Under the pieces are notes generated by a model. The model worked only from the letters and a program-made list of their open reading frames with translations, had not been told where the DNA came from and did not search any database. Source: Clostridia bacterium (GTDB taxonomy: Bacteria; Bacillota; Clostridia; Oscillospirales; Acutalibacteraceae). Taken from it: a stretch of 40,968 nucleotides of DNA. The translations under genes and the position numbers were made by a program. Location: NCBI GenBank assembly GCA_017513195.1, contig JAFXGM010000023.1:1-40968 (forward strand), in the 5' to 3' direction. Every line of letters begins with the position of its first letter. Within the stretch, counting starts at the first letter, position 1. Positions 7,294 to 15,778 of the stretch are shown in pieces.

Positions 7294-7961
7294 TAGAACA
7301 CCTCTTCAATAAAACTCACTGTAACCGTGCAATCTGCATTCGATTTTAATGTTACTGTGTTTGCCCCCTCTTTCAAGAAGACCGTATTAACTTTCGTTTC
7401 ACCCGCTGGCAATGAATAACTAACATTATCAAGTTTTGCCGTAATAGCTGCACTTGCATTTACTGTAAATGGTATTCTATGCGATGAGCCATTTACTACT
7501 ACCGCCGTGATTTCCTCACCAGCCGTAATAGTAAAGTCATATTTTTTTGGCTCATTTGCTATTGCATACGGGTAAACCGTAAATTTAACCGTGAGCGTGG
7601 TTTTCAAAAGGCTTTCGTCATCGTCTGGGTCAATATCTTCATAAGTTCCCAGATAGTGATAATCGGGAATAAAGGGGTCATATATCTTCTCGTTCATAAC
7701 ATTCATAACCCAGTTTGAAAAAGCCTGTTTTTTCTGCTCTAACATTTCGGGTGTGTCTGCCATAATCTCGAAAATGTATTCAAGTGTCCTTTCTTCCCAG
7801 TACAACTCACCGTTAATTTTTGAAAAATCATAAGTGACATTTGCAAAAGGTACGGTCTTTTTGATTGATTTCTTTTTCGGATAACTTATTTTTCTTTCGC
7901 TAACCGAAGCACCGAAATCGTCAAAAGATGCCTTTCCGCCTATAATTAACTGGTCTATCAT
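7293..7961 (-). CDS. Distal tail protein (Dit)
   Basis: 222 aa. The N-terminus (MIDQLIIGGKASFDDFG, PKKKSIKKTVPFAN) and central YWEERTLEYIFEI are typical of the Dit N-terminal tail-ring domain; the C-terminal part is a beta sandwich (FTITAGEEITAVVVNG). It forms the hub between tail tube and tip. It is coupled to the tail endopeptidase gene. What is unusual is that it lies three genes, not one, downstream of the tape measure gene. Confidence 0.85.
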   Translation of the reverse strand: MIDQLIIGGKASFDDFGASVSERKISYPKKKSIKKTVPFANVTYDFSKINGELYWEERTLEYIFEIMADTPEMLEQKKQAFSNWVMNVMNEKIYDPFIPDYHYLGTYEDIDPDDDESLLKTTLTVKFTVYPYAIANEPKKYDFTITAGEEITAVVVNGSSHRIPFTVNASAAITAKLDNVSYSLPAGETKVNTVFLKEGANTVTLKSNADCTVTVSFIEEVF

Positions 7962-7983
7962 AGTTTGTCACTCCATTTACAAA

Positions 7984-8307
7984 TTACATAATTTCGGGTT
8001 TTGGTGTTGTACCGCCACCATAAATGACTGCGTTTTCGGGTAATTCGTCAACCAATACTGTGTACAATTCTCGTGGGTTTTCAACAAAATCATAATTGAT
8101 ACCGCAAGTTGTACCTACTGTTGTAAAGCCAAGAGTAATAGAAACCAAATTGCCGTTTTGGTCGTATATAGCCCTATCTCTGCCCTTATCGTGCAATGCG
8201 TAACCGCTAATCGGTGTAATCTTATAATTAGTGTTATTCCCACTAATACTTGTGTACATTTGCATTGTTGTGTTTGGAATAATTGGTGTTACTTCCGTCC
8301 AAGCCAT
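7984..8307 (-). CDS. Small tail-region protein, 107 aa, unknown
   Basis: The ATG at 8307 overlaps the stop of the preceding gene by one base (TAATG), which chooses this start over an upstream in-frame one that would enter the previous gene by about 90 nt. The protein (MAWTEVTPIIPN..., ending TTPKPEIM) is predicted beta-rich. The family is unknown. Its place between a fibre-like protein and Dit suggests a baseplate or fibre accessory part. Confidence 0.75.
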   Translation of the reverse strand: MAWTEVTPIIPNTTMQMYTSISGNNTNYKITPISGYALHDKGRDRAIYDQNGNLVSITLGFTTVGTTCGINYDFVENPRELYTVLVDELPENAVIYGGGTTPKPEIM

Positions 8308-8978
8308 TATATAAGCCACCCTTTCTCTAATAAAACTTCGCCCAATAGTAAACCTAAACCCTCGTATTCGGGCATATAATCGTCTGCAAGAGTTTCCCAT
8401 AAAAAATTAGCGATATCGGCAGATACATATATTTGTCGAGTGTCTGCCATTTCTTGTATTTCAGGGTCAGGGTCATTTCTGAAATCTTTTGCTATAATTA
8501 CGGCTTGAATAACTGTATCAAAGTCTAATTCCTGGCAACTTGACACATCAAGGGTATCCCAAAGTTCCCCTAAAAGTCCGATGTGTTCTATCGAAGGACA
8601 GTTTGAAATCCATATTTCGCCCGAATTTCGTCCAACTGTAAGTGACGGAATTGTTTTTAACGAAATGCTGTTGTCAAAACTCCTTGCATAAAAGTTATGG
8701 TCATAAATAAGTTTCTCGTTACCTGCAAAAATAATCGGCACTTTTGTATCGGTTATTTTAGAACAAGCAAATAATCTCGTGCGATTAGTTGCATTTATAG
8801 GGTATTTTGGGTTGTATGTTTCGTCCGTCCAACCCTCACCCGAAAAAGCACCAAAGTAATCCGTTCTGTTGCCGTTGTCTTGATAGTTGTCCCAAAAATC
8901 GTCATATACGGATTTTGCTTTGTCATAGGCTTCTTGCATTTGTGAAGCAACTTTTAATAGTTTTTCTGCTATGCTCAC
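8307..8978 (-). CDS. Tail-region protein, 223 aa, unknown
   Basis: The N-terminus is helical (EKLLKVASQMQEAYDKAKSVYDDFWDNY). The middle holds repeats of short beta strands with LRR-like spacing (SLKTIPSLTVG, IWISNCPSIEHIGLL, LDVSSCQELDF), resembling a small leucine-rich-repeat solenoid as in BspA-type surface proteins. This is inference. It is coupled with both neighbours (overlap 4 nt upstream, 1 nt downstream), so it probably belongs to the same baseplate or fibre complex. Confidence 0.7.
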   Translation of the reverse strand: MSIAEKLLKVASQMQEAYDKAKSVYDDFWDNYQDNGNRTDYFGAFSGEGWTDETYNPKYPINATNRTRLFACSKITDTKVPIIFAGNEKLIYDHNFYARSFDNSISLKTIPSLTVGRNSGEIWISNCPSIEHIGLLGELWDTLDVSSCQELDFDTVIQAVIIAKDFRNDPDPEIQEMADTRQIYVSADIANFLWETLADDYMPEYEGLGLLLGEVLLEKGWLI

Positions 8979-10567
8979 GAATAATCACCGCCTATGATTG
9001 CGTTTTGAATGGCAAGAATGCCGTCAATCGCAGTTTCAATGTCACCCATTACAATGTTTGTATCTCTGTTATACTCACATTCTATTGTAATGCCCTCTGT
9101 ATCTGTTGAGAGTGTCATTGTTGGTGATACTGAAACAATTTCACAAGTGCCGTCTGCATTTGGTGTGTAGGTTGCACCTTTGTACTGTTCATAATTGGTT
9201 GCGGTGTCGCTTACTTCAATTTGTGGGTAAAATGTTTTGTTTACCGTTTCACCACTCATTAAGTAAATTGAAACAACATCATTATTTCTGTTATATGAAC
9301 AATCTGTTTTTACAATCTTTGTTTCATCAAAAATATGAATTTTACACAAAGAAAAATAACTGTCTGCGGTTGCCGTTCCTACTACTTTAACGCTTCCGTC
9401 AGCGTTCACAGTAAAAGTTACGCCATTATGTGTTCGGCTTGTTCCGTGAATATAAGGGGCAGTTATTAAATTCTTTCCACACCTTGTCAGCGTTACTGTT
9501 GACGGGTCAATGTATGGTGTGTATTCGGTTGCTTCTGTACCAAGTTCAATTTGAATGTTAGAAATTCTGCAATCACCTGTTCCGTAACCGTGCATTGTTG
9601 ATAAACCATAGAATGTTAATGGTGAATTAAGAAGTTCTTCGGTCACAACCATTGCTTTTCCAAATACCCACGATTTCCCAATACCAGAAAAATATATGTT
9701 TGTCGAATTACTTTCTGTGGTTGCCGACAATGTATATGTTTTGCCTATTTCCAAACTTGGACAGACTTCTTTTAATGGTTGTGTAGTGGTACTAAATCCG
9801 TTTCCTGTGTAATCATCATTTGTTGTAATGATAATATAATCTTCCCCAACTTCACTAATTACGGCATTGACTGGTGAAGTGGTAGTTCTTATTTTTGAAA
9901 TATCAAAAAAGTTTTTACCGTGTACCAATACATTCGCCGAATGTTCAATACAAGACACATCATCAACACGAACAACCTCACCGCTTGCCGTACCCTTAAA
10001 GGCGTTTGCTGCTGAATTTTTGATTATTCCTGCCGTTGTTTCGTTGCTTTTTGCGACTTTTTCAACAGTTTCAACAGACTTTTCAACAGTTTCAGTTGCC
10101 GTCTTTACGGCTTCGGCAGTGTCATTGATTGTGGCTACTTCGTCCTTAACCGTATTAACGAACTGGGTGAACTCATCGGGTGTAGGTGTACCCGAATTTT
10201 CACCGCCCCCGTATGCCTTACCACTTGTTGCAAGTTCAATACGAACTTCGCTTGTTGGCAATTCAATCGAGCCGTCTGTACCTGTTACAGATACAAATAT
10301 TTTGTTCTTGCTTCCTAAACTTGAAGTGCTTTCACTTGAAGCCACAAGCACTTCCCAAGGCACAACGCATACATTATCGCTACCGATAACCGATTTATAT
10401 ACCTTTGTGCCAAGACGGAACAACGCCGTTTTTACAAGCCCGTCCCAGTCTTTTGTAGCAAAATTGAATGTTGCTTTAAGATAATCAACACTGTCAGTTG
10501 CAGGGTCAAATCTATCAACCCTTTTTATTGTTTGATTTATTACTCTAAATTCTAACAATTTTACCAC
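8975..10567 (-). CDS. Baseplate/fibre protein (BppU-type N-terminus, carbohydrate-module-like C-terminus)
   Basis: 530 aa. Residues 1-about 130 resemble the N-terminal domain of upper baseplate proteins of Gram-positive siphophages. A helical stalk follows (about 140-200, alternating KTATETVEKSVETVEKVAK). The rest consists of two or three beta-sandwich modules with the GKNFFDISK / GKNLITAPY and ELGTEATEYTPYI signatures frequent in phage host-binding proteins. The likely role is receptor recognition. Start: ATG with AAGAAAGGTGGT upstream. It directly follows the tape measure gene, unusual relative to Dit. Confidence 0.75.
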   Translation of the reverse strand: MVKLLEFRVINQTIKRVDRFDPATDSVDYLKATFNFATKDWDGLVKTALFRLGTKVYKSVIGSDNVCVVPWEVLVASSESTSSLGSKNKIFVSVTGTDGSIELPTSEVRIELATSGKAYGGGENSGTPTPDEFTQFVNTVKDEVATINDTAEAVKTATETVEKSVETVEKVAKSNETTAGIIKNSAANAFKGTASGEVVRVDDVSCIEHSANVLVHGKNFFDISKIRTTTSPVNAVISEVGEDYIIITTNDDYTGNGFSTTTQPLKEVCPSLEIGKTYTLSATTESNSTNIYFSGIGKSWVFGKAMVVTEELLNSPLTFYGLSTMHGYGTGDCRISNIQIELGTEATEYTPYIDPSTVTLTRCGKNLITAPYIHGTSRTHNGVTFTVNADGSVKVVGTATADSYFSLCKIHIFDETKIVKTDCSYNRNNDVVSIYLMSGETVNKTFYPQIEVSDTATNYEQYKGATYTPNADGTCEIVSVSPTMTLSTDTEGITIECEYNRDTNIVMGDIETAIDGILAIQNAIIGGDYS

Positions 10568-10574
10568 CTTTCTT

Positions 10575-12947
10575 TTATTCGATTTCTAAACCACGAAGTT
10601 TCAACGAAGTTCTAAAACCGTTTACACTATCGCCAGCACTTGCCGTTGCTAATGCAAATTCACGGTCATTGATACGGAAATAGTTAGGACGGTTTGCCAA
10701 GTTATCAATCGCATCTGCTACCGCTTGAAGATTAACTACATTCATTCGGTCTTCTACAACCTCACTCATATATGTTTTTAACTTCTCAATCGGTAATATT
10801 GCTTCGTGTCCTGCTTCACCGCCACCCATAAGCCGTGTGCCATTAAAACCAAAGATTGTAGGTCTTGTCATAATACCGCCTTTTGCGTACCAATCTATCG
10901 CCAATTTAGGAACAGACGGTGGGTCAAGTGAGAACTTACCCTTTATGCTAAAATGGGGCATTTTAATATGAGGCAATTTCAGTTTTAAGCCACTGAAAAA
11001 GCCCTTAATCGCATCAATAAAACCTTTAACTTTGTTTTTTGCTTCTTCAACGGGTTTTGTTATAGCGTTCTTAATGCCATTCCACACACTTGTTGCCTTT
11101 GATTTAATACTGTTAAACACATTTGAAACGGTGTTTTTTACACTGTTAAATATGCTTGTCACCTTTGTTTTAATCGCATTTACAACATCAGTAAAGAACT
11201 GTTTTACAGGTTGAATAACATTTGTATCAATCCAAGTTACAAAAGTATTCCACGCACTTTTTACCTTTTCAACTGCACTTTGTACCGCAGCCACAATTTT
11301 GTCCCAGTATTCAATTACAAGAACAATAATTGCAACTACCGCCGCAATCGCTGCCACAATACCAACAATGACCCAAGTTATCGGGTTAGCCAGTATTGCC
11401 GAGTTCATCGCCCATTGTGCCACCGTGTACGCTATAACTACCGCCGTCAATGTTCCCAATGCCACCGCTACAACGCCAATAACCGCCCCAATTGTTTTCA
11501 TCAATACGGGGTGTTCTTCCATCCACGCCATAGCATCTAACATTACTGCACTGACTTTTTCAACCGCAGGAACAAGCCCCTGCGTTGACTCGTTTTTCAG
11601 TTCTTGAAATTTAGTTGTTACAGGCTCAATAGCATTTGCAAGGTCATTTTGTGCAAGTGTGTTTTCGGCGGCGGCTTCTTTGGCTGCTATCTGTGACCCA
11701 GATGCTTCCTCATATTTTGTGGCTGCATCACCATACAACGCCGTCAATGTTTCAGTGATAAGGGCTTGTCGCTCTTCCTCTGTGGTACATTCCTTTAATG
11801 CTTCATTGAACGCATCTTCTGCGGTTGTAACATCTTCGCCCATATACTTTGAGAACATTGATGCTGCTTCGCTCGACCAGTTCAACGCATCGGCAAGTAC
11901 GCCTGTGACCTGTCCTACTTTGGCAGTTTCATTACTTGCTTCGGCAAGACCCTCGACTGGTAGGCTATCTTGATAAGTACCCCAAATGCCCTGTGTAATT
12001 GTTACCCAAGAGTTTAAGTCCTCTTGATTATCGGACATTTTCGCAATAAGGTTAGCAGCTTCAACGGCTCTGTCATCTTCACCGAATACGGTGTACAACT
12101 CTTTCCAAGTGTTTTTGGCTTGTTCAGTTGTAAACCCTGCTTTTTCAAATGAGGTGTCAAGCGTTGCCATATCCTGTCGCAATTCCCTTGTTGCTTCGGG
12201 AAGTTCACGCAAATATGATATAAATTCGCTAACCTTACTTATTGCCATTTGGATTGCTTCGGAAGCAAGGTCTGCTACTGCACCTTTGGCAATAGAAAAA
12301 CCGCCCTCTGTATCGGCGGCGGCATCCCCTACATCGTCAAGGCTTTTATCAAGTTTGTCTGCTTTATCAATAGCCCCTTGAAAATCGTTTTTACTGTTTT
12401 TCAATTCGCTTGATAAATCGCCAATTTCTCTTGCAAGTTTCTGGGCTTCGTCCGAAGTGTCACCGAATTTCAAGACCGCTTCAACATAGTCACCTTTTAA
12501 CTTTGTTAATTCGGTCTGTTGTTCATCAATTCTATTTGTTAATTGACTTGTGGCACTTTCTGCCTGTTTTGCTTCATTCTCAAACTGTTGTAATTCAGTA
12601 TTGACATTTGAGATAGCAAGTTTTAATTTTTCTTCATCGTTTCTTGCATTGGCTAACTGCCTTTGCAATTTGGTTACTTCGGTTGAATTCTCACCGAATA
12701 TTTCTACGGCTTTATTTAACTTTTGATTTAACGCTTCGGTTTTGTCCTGTGAGGATTTAAGTTGGTCACCAAGCAATTTTTGTTTTTGTTGTAAACCCTC
12801 AACGGAAGTCCCCGTATTTTTCATTTGCGTTTCATTAAGTTTTGTTTCTGCACGCAGTTTGGAAAGTTCATCATTTGACTTTTTTATCGCATCGTTGAAC
12901 TTCCCTGTTTCAGCCGTAAATTTAATTTTTGCTTCATTCTTCGCCAT
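10575..12947 (-). CDS. Tail tape measure protein
   Basis: About 790 aa from the ATG at 12947 (a GTG at 12959 is possible). Residues 1-about 210 are charged coiled coil. The central part is the PhageMin_Tail-like region, with hydrophobic segments near 490-560 (LMKTIGAVIGVVAVALGTLTA, ITWVIVGIVAAIAAVVAIIVL) and a helical repeat segment (NTFVTWIDTNVIQPVKQFF...). The C-terminus has LMGGGEAGHEAILPI, a signature of tape measure proteins. It sets tail length and is packaged by the two chaperones encoded immediately upstream. The region 12,941-13,002 + strand frame is a shadow. Confidence 0.93.
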   Translation of the reverse strand: MAKNEAKIKFTAETGKFNDAIKKSNDELSKLRAETKLNETQMKNTGTSVEGLQQKQKLLGDQLKSSQDKTEALNQKLNKAVEIFGENSTEVTKLQRQLANARNDEEKLKLAISNVNTELQQFENEAKQAESATSQLTNRIDEQQTELTKLKGDYVEAVLKFGDTSDEAQKLAREIGDLSSELKNSKNDFQGAIDKADKLDKSLDDVGDAAADTEGGFSIAKGAVADLASEAIQMAISKVSEFISYLRELPEATRELRQDMATLDTSFEKAGFTTEQAKNTWKELYTVFGEDDRAVEAANLIAKMSDNQEDLNSWVTITQGIWGTYQDSLPVEGLAEASNETAKVGQVTGVLADALNWSSEAASMFSKYMGEDVTTAEDAFNEALKECTTEEERQALITETLTALYGDAATKYEEASGSQIAAKEAAAENTLAQNDLANAIEPVTTKFQELKNESTQGLVPAVEKVSAVMLDAMAWMEEHPVLMKTIGAVIGVVAVALGTLTAVVIAYTVAQWAMNSAILANPITWVIVGIVAAIAAVVAIIVLVIEYWDKIVAAVQSAVEKVKSAWNTFVTWIDTNVIQPVKQFFTDVVNAIKTKVTSIFNSVKNTVSNVFNSIKSKATSVWNGIKNAITKPVEEAKNKVKGFIDAIKGFFSGLKLKLPHIKMPHFSIKGKFSLDPPSVPKLAIDWYAKGGIMTRPTIFGFNGTRLMGGGEAGHEAILPIEKLKTYMSEVVEDRMNVVNLQAVADAIDNLANRPNYFRINDREFALATASAGDSVNGFRTSLKLRGLEIE

Positions 12948-12962
12948 AAATTTGTTCACCCC

Positions 12963-13528
12963 TTATTTACGGCTTTTCTCTCGCTCTCTGTCGAGTACAT
13001 AGTTGAGCCACCCGTCATAAGCAGTTTTATTCTCAACCACACCCAACAAAAACGAATAGTCCGCAAACCAAAAAATGTCCTCTGGGATTTCGAGAATTAA
13101 AACATAATAGGTGTAATAATCTTCTATGTCTTCAAGAGCAAATTCGGGCGGTTTGATTTTTTGCTTCCGACTATGTGTTCTTAATCGGAACGGTTTTCGG
13201 AAGCCGTCCGTTTTTTTGGGTTAATCAATGCCCCCAGTGTTTCTGCTACGCCTGCATAGTCCGAGCCACACATCATTGTAAACTCGTCTTCGGACATCAA
13301 TTCGTCACTGTCCATATTGGCACACACATAAGCTGCATAAACGGCTCTAATCTGCTCGAAAATATCTTCCGTGCCATTTGCCAACACCTTTGTTACGCAT
13401 TTATAGAGTGACTTGTCTTTACTTGCCAATCTCTTTAACTGAAACATTGCAAGTGTGCATTTAACGGTTGTATCATCAAAAAACTGGTGTTCAACTGTTG
13501 TTGCAAGAAGAAGTTTATTTTTATCCAT
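12963..13528 (-). CDS. Tail assembly chaperone, frameshifted long form (GT type, 188 aa)
   Basis: The 115-aa short form shares its start at 13528. The last codons include AAC CCA AAA AAA CGG (13222-13208), which contains the -1 slippery heptamer C CCA AAA (13220-13214), overlapping a second slippery site A AAA AAA. A -1 shift there opens a frame of 84 codons that stays open to the TAA at 12963-12965, while the +1 frame stops after about 14 codons. The extension contains FADYSFLLGVVENKTAYDGW. The product of about 188 aa fits the lambda gpG/gpGT pattern located directly before the tape measure gene. The stop falls only 16 nt before the tape measure ATG. Confidence 0.85.
13181..13528 (-). CDS. 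Tail assembly chaperone, short form (G type, 115 aa)
   Basis: This is the unshifted product, a helical protein (MDKNKLLLATTVEHQFF...), located between the tail tube and the tape measure genes. Its role is to keep the tape measure protein soluble and recruit tube subunits during tail assembly. It is the major product; the long form is expected as a minor one through -1 frameshifting near its 3' end. Confidence 0.85.
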   Translation of the reverse strand: MDKNKLLLATTVEHQFFDDTTVKCTLAMFQLKRLASKDKSLYKCVTKVLANGTEDIFEQIRAVYAAYVCANMDSDELMSEDEFTMMCGSDYAGVAETLGALINPKKRTASENRSD

Positions 13529-13551
13529 AATGTTTACTCCTCAAAATTAAA

Positions 13552-13577
13552 GGGGCATCGCCCTTTGACAATGCCCC
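13552..13577 (-). terminator. Hairpin between small tail protein and chaperone (partial terminator/attenuator)
   Basis: On the - strand, GGGGCAT (13577-13571) pairs with ATGCCCC (13558-13552) over a 12-nt loop, followed by TTTAATTTT. A leaky terminator here would lower the level of chaperone and tape measure transcripts relative to the abundant tail tube. Readthrough must occur, because no promoter is evident downstream. Confidence 0.55.
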
Positions 13578-13586
13578 ACAGATTTT

Positions 13587-13781
13587 TTATTTTTCGGCTT
13601 TCTTTTCGTCTGCCTTTTTGTCAGCCTTAATTTCCTCAACGAACTTGCCGACTGTTAAGATTTCATCATAGCGTTCTTTTGTGATGTTCAACTTCGCACC
13701 GACCTTGTTGAGTTTGCCTGTGTGTTTATCTCTAAACGCTTTGATTACTTTTACTTTCATTTTGGTTTCTTTTTTTTCCAT
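13587..13781 (-). CDS. Small Lys-rich protein, 64 aa, unknown
   Basis: ATG at 13781 with AGGAGTGTTCTAA upstream. The protein is strongly basic-acidic (EKKETKMKVKVIKAF, ADKKADEKKAEK) with no hydrophobic core of note. A core motif FRDKHTGKLNKVG is seen in small proteins next to tail tube genes of Firmicutes phages. Function unknown. Confidence 0.7.
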   Translation of the reverse strand: MEKKETKMKVKVIKAFRDKHTGKLNKVGAKLNITKERYDEILTVGKFVEEIKADKKADEKKAEK

Positions 13782-13794
13782 TTAGAACACTCCT

Positions 13795-14358
13795 TTATGC
13801 AGTTACCTGTACCATTTCTGGTGTGAATGCAGTCATCCAAGTGTCTGCAATGTTTTCGTCTTTGAGTTCGTCTGCAAGTGCTTCATAAAGTCCGTTGCCG
13901 TACTCGTCTGGCATTACAGATACTTCGAGTTCAACTTCTGCAACTTCTTCTGCACCGTTTTCAATCTTGCGTGCAAGACCTGTTTCAATAACACAGTTAG
14001 GATATGCCTTGTATTTTTCAACGCCGTCCTCGTCTGTGATGTGCATTGTTGAACTGAAATTCTTATGTGTTGAGTTTGTACCGTATGCCTTAACGCCCTC
14101 AACAAGACCGTCAACATTCATACCGAATAACTCGGTGTAAACTGCCCAAGGCATATGCACAGTAATTTTATACTTACCGTCACCTGTGGGTTTTACTTTC
14201 TTTTTCTTTACAACACCCCTGCATTTCTTTGTGATAATTCTTGTGTTCATTTCTTCTTCACAAGAGCCAACACATTCAACAACGGTAGTTGCTTCTGCAC
14301 CCTCGGGCTTAATGCCCCACTGGTCGAGTTCAAAATCCGAAAATACTCTTTTGTCCAT
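13795..14358 (-). CDS. Major tail tube protein
   Basis: 187 aa. The beta-rich protein (TRIITKKCRGVVKKK, DGKYKITVHMPWAVYTELFG, GTNSTHKNFSSTMHITD) matches phage major tail proteins of the phi13 type. It lies between the HK97 gp10-like gene and the chaperone genes, as expected. It polymerises around the tape measure protein to form the tail tube. Confidence 0.85.
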   Translation of the reverse strand: MDKRVFSDFELDQWGIKPEGAEATTVVECVGSCEEEMNTRIITKKCRGVVKKKKVKPTGDGKYKITVHMPWAVYTELFGMNVDGLVEGVKAYGTNSTHKNFSSTMHITDEDGVEKYKAYPNCVIETGLARKIENGAEEVAEVELEVSVMPDEYGNGLYEALADELKDENIADTWMTAFTPEMVQVTA

Positions 14359-14360
14359 AT

Positions 14361-14762
14361 TTATACTCCTTTGTCAAAATTATTTACCAATCGGTTTATA
14401 CATCTGTCGATGATTTCGCCTTGTGTGTTCTCGCCACCCTTTGCGAAAAACTGTTGATTTCCTGCGTGCCGTCTTGTATTGCTACCATCGTCTGGGAAGT
14501 ATAAGTATTGATATTTTTTATTGGTTGTTACCGTAACCGATAAATCACCGTTTATATTTCTCAATGACTTACTTGTTTTAGCAGCGGGACTTTTGCCCCG
14601 CCAATGCTTATTAGACACTGGCATCAATCTTTTAATTTCGGTTTGTGCTAAATCGCCTGCTTCATTGTGCAAAACATCGTTTATTGTTGCTTCAACATCG
14701 CCTTGATAGTCTTTCATCGCTTGGTGTAGTCTATCTACATCTGCAATTTCTACCTTAAACAT
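14361..14762 (-). CDS. HK97 gp10-like head-tail/tail completion protein
   Basis: 133 aa. The pattern VDRLHQAMKDYQGDVEATINDVLHNEAGDLAQTEIKRLMPVS with a small basic core (AKTSKSLRNINGDLSVTVTTNKKYQYLYF) matches HK97 gp10/phi13-type proteins. It follows the capsid connectors and precedes the tail tube gene. It overlaps the upstream gene by 8 nt. Confidence 0.78.
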   Translation of the reverse strand: MFKVEIADVDRLHQAMKDYQGDVEATINDVLHNEAGDLAQTEIKRLMPVSNKHWRGKSPAAKTSKSLRNINGDLSVTVTTNKKYQYLYFPDDGSNTRRHAGNQQFFAKGGENTQGEIIDRCINRLVNNFDKGV

Positions 14763-15111
14763 TTGACTTTCTCGCTCTCATAAATGAAATAGTCAGCATT
14801 TCAACAACAATGTTTGTATTCGGTTTTTGCACATACTGAAACGCACTATCAACACCCGCAAGTCTTACCCCGTGAATTGCGGTTAACTTCTCAATTACTT
14901 CGGCTTCAATTCCGTCTGGAATATAATTCTCACGAATAATGTGAACATCGAAATAATCAGTATCGGAAGTTTTATTCGTATTATGTTTAATAGTGGTACG
15001 GTTGAACACAATATAATTCCATTCTGTTTCGGTCATTTTTGGGTCAACCATACCATAGAAAACAAGAGGGTCAATCTCTTGCAATTTTTCTTCAATATCT
15101 CGCAAAATCAT
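14755..15111 (-). CDS. Tail terminator-like protein
   Basis: About 118 aa from the ATG at 15111, which overlaps the stop of the preceding gene (ATGA). A longer in-frame start at 15141 would overlap by 34 nt and lacks a better RBS. The beta-alpha pattern and the position second-to-last before the tube gene fit a tail terminator (gpU / minor capsid-type) that caps the tube and joins the head. Assignment is by synteny. Confidence 0.65.
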   Translation of the reverse strand: MILRDIEEKLQEIDPLVFYGMVDPKMTETEWNYIVFNRTTIKHNTNKTSDTDYFDVHIIRENYIPDGIEAEVIEKLTAIHGVRLAGVDSAFQYVQKPNTNIVVEMLTISFMRARKSNV

Positions 15112-15449
15112 ATTTTCTTGACCCCCTCTAAATAAATCCACATTTCAACACGGTTTTTATCAACATAAGATACATCGTACAAATAGCCGTTAATTACCGC
15201 CTTGCACTTGTTATCTACTTCTGGCAGATAGCGTGTGTGTACTTTAAGCGATAATGAAAAGCCCATTTGTTGTGCAAATTCAATGTCCTGTTCTCTCTTC
15301 GAACTTTCTTCATAAGTGAGTTTCGCTATGAAGTCCATATCGTCAAGAACTGATACATTTTCTTTTGCACCGAAATTACTTCGTTTTTCTTTTTCACGGT
15401 AGATAGATATTACCCCGTCATTGTAACGGCTGAATTTTGTTTTACTCAT
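15108..15449 (-). CDS. Head closure protein (head-tail joining)
   Basis: About 113 aa from the ATG at 15449, close to a GGGTGACGG ribosome binding site. The beta-barrel-like sequence (FIAKLTYEESSKREQDIEFAQ, KAVINGYLYDVSYVDKN) matches head-tail joining proteins of the SPP1 gp16/HK97 type. It overlaps the upstream connector gene by 8 nt. Assignment is from pattern and gene order. Confidence 0.68.
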   Translation of the reverse strand: MSKTKFSRYNDGVISIYREKEKRSNFGAKENVSVLDDMDFIAKLTYEESSKREQDIEFAQQMGFSLSLKVHTRYLPEVDNKCKAVINGYLYDVSYVDKNRVEMWIYLEGVKKI

Positions 15450-15756
15450 CGCCGTCACCCTTGTTATCTAAATAATATTTAACCTCGTGTTCAGCCCTTA
15501 CCTGTGCAATATCGTTTGCATAGTTATCGTCAAACTCATTTGCACAATGGTCTCTTTCATAAAGGCAATAATTAAGAAACAAGGTGTTTTCTGTCCCCTC
15601 AATCGAAAAGTCAAAATTAGGGTCGGCAATTCCCAACTTTTTACGCATTGTCGGGATTGCCGAATTGATAATATCTTCTACACGGGCGTTTGTATCATCG
15701 TCATTCCAAGTGATGTCTAATTTGCGTTTGACTTGTTCAAAAAGTCTGTCCGTCAT
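15442..15756 (-). CDS. Head-tail connector (HK97 gp6-like)
   Basis: 104 aa. An all-helical N-terminal half and the sequence TDRLFEQVKRKLDITWNDDDTNARVEDIINSAIPTM (long run abbreviated) match the phage gp6-like connector family that sits beneath the portal. It directly follows the major capsid gene. Confidence 0.8.
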   Translation of the reverse strand: MTDRLFEQVKRKLDITWNDDDTNARVEDIINSAIPTMRKKLGIADPNFDFSIEGTENTLFLNYCLYERDHCANEFDDNYANDIAQVRAEHEVKYYLDNKGDGDE

Positions 15757-15778
15757 TTTTCATCACTCCTTGCTACAA

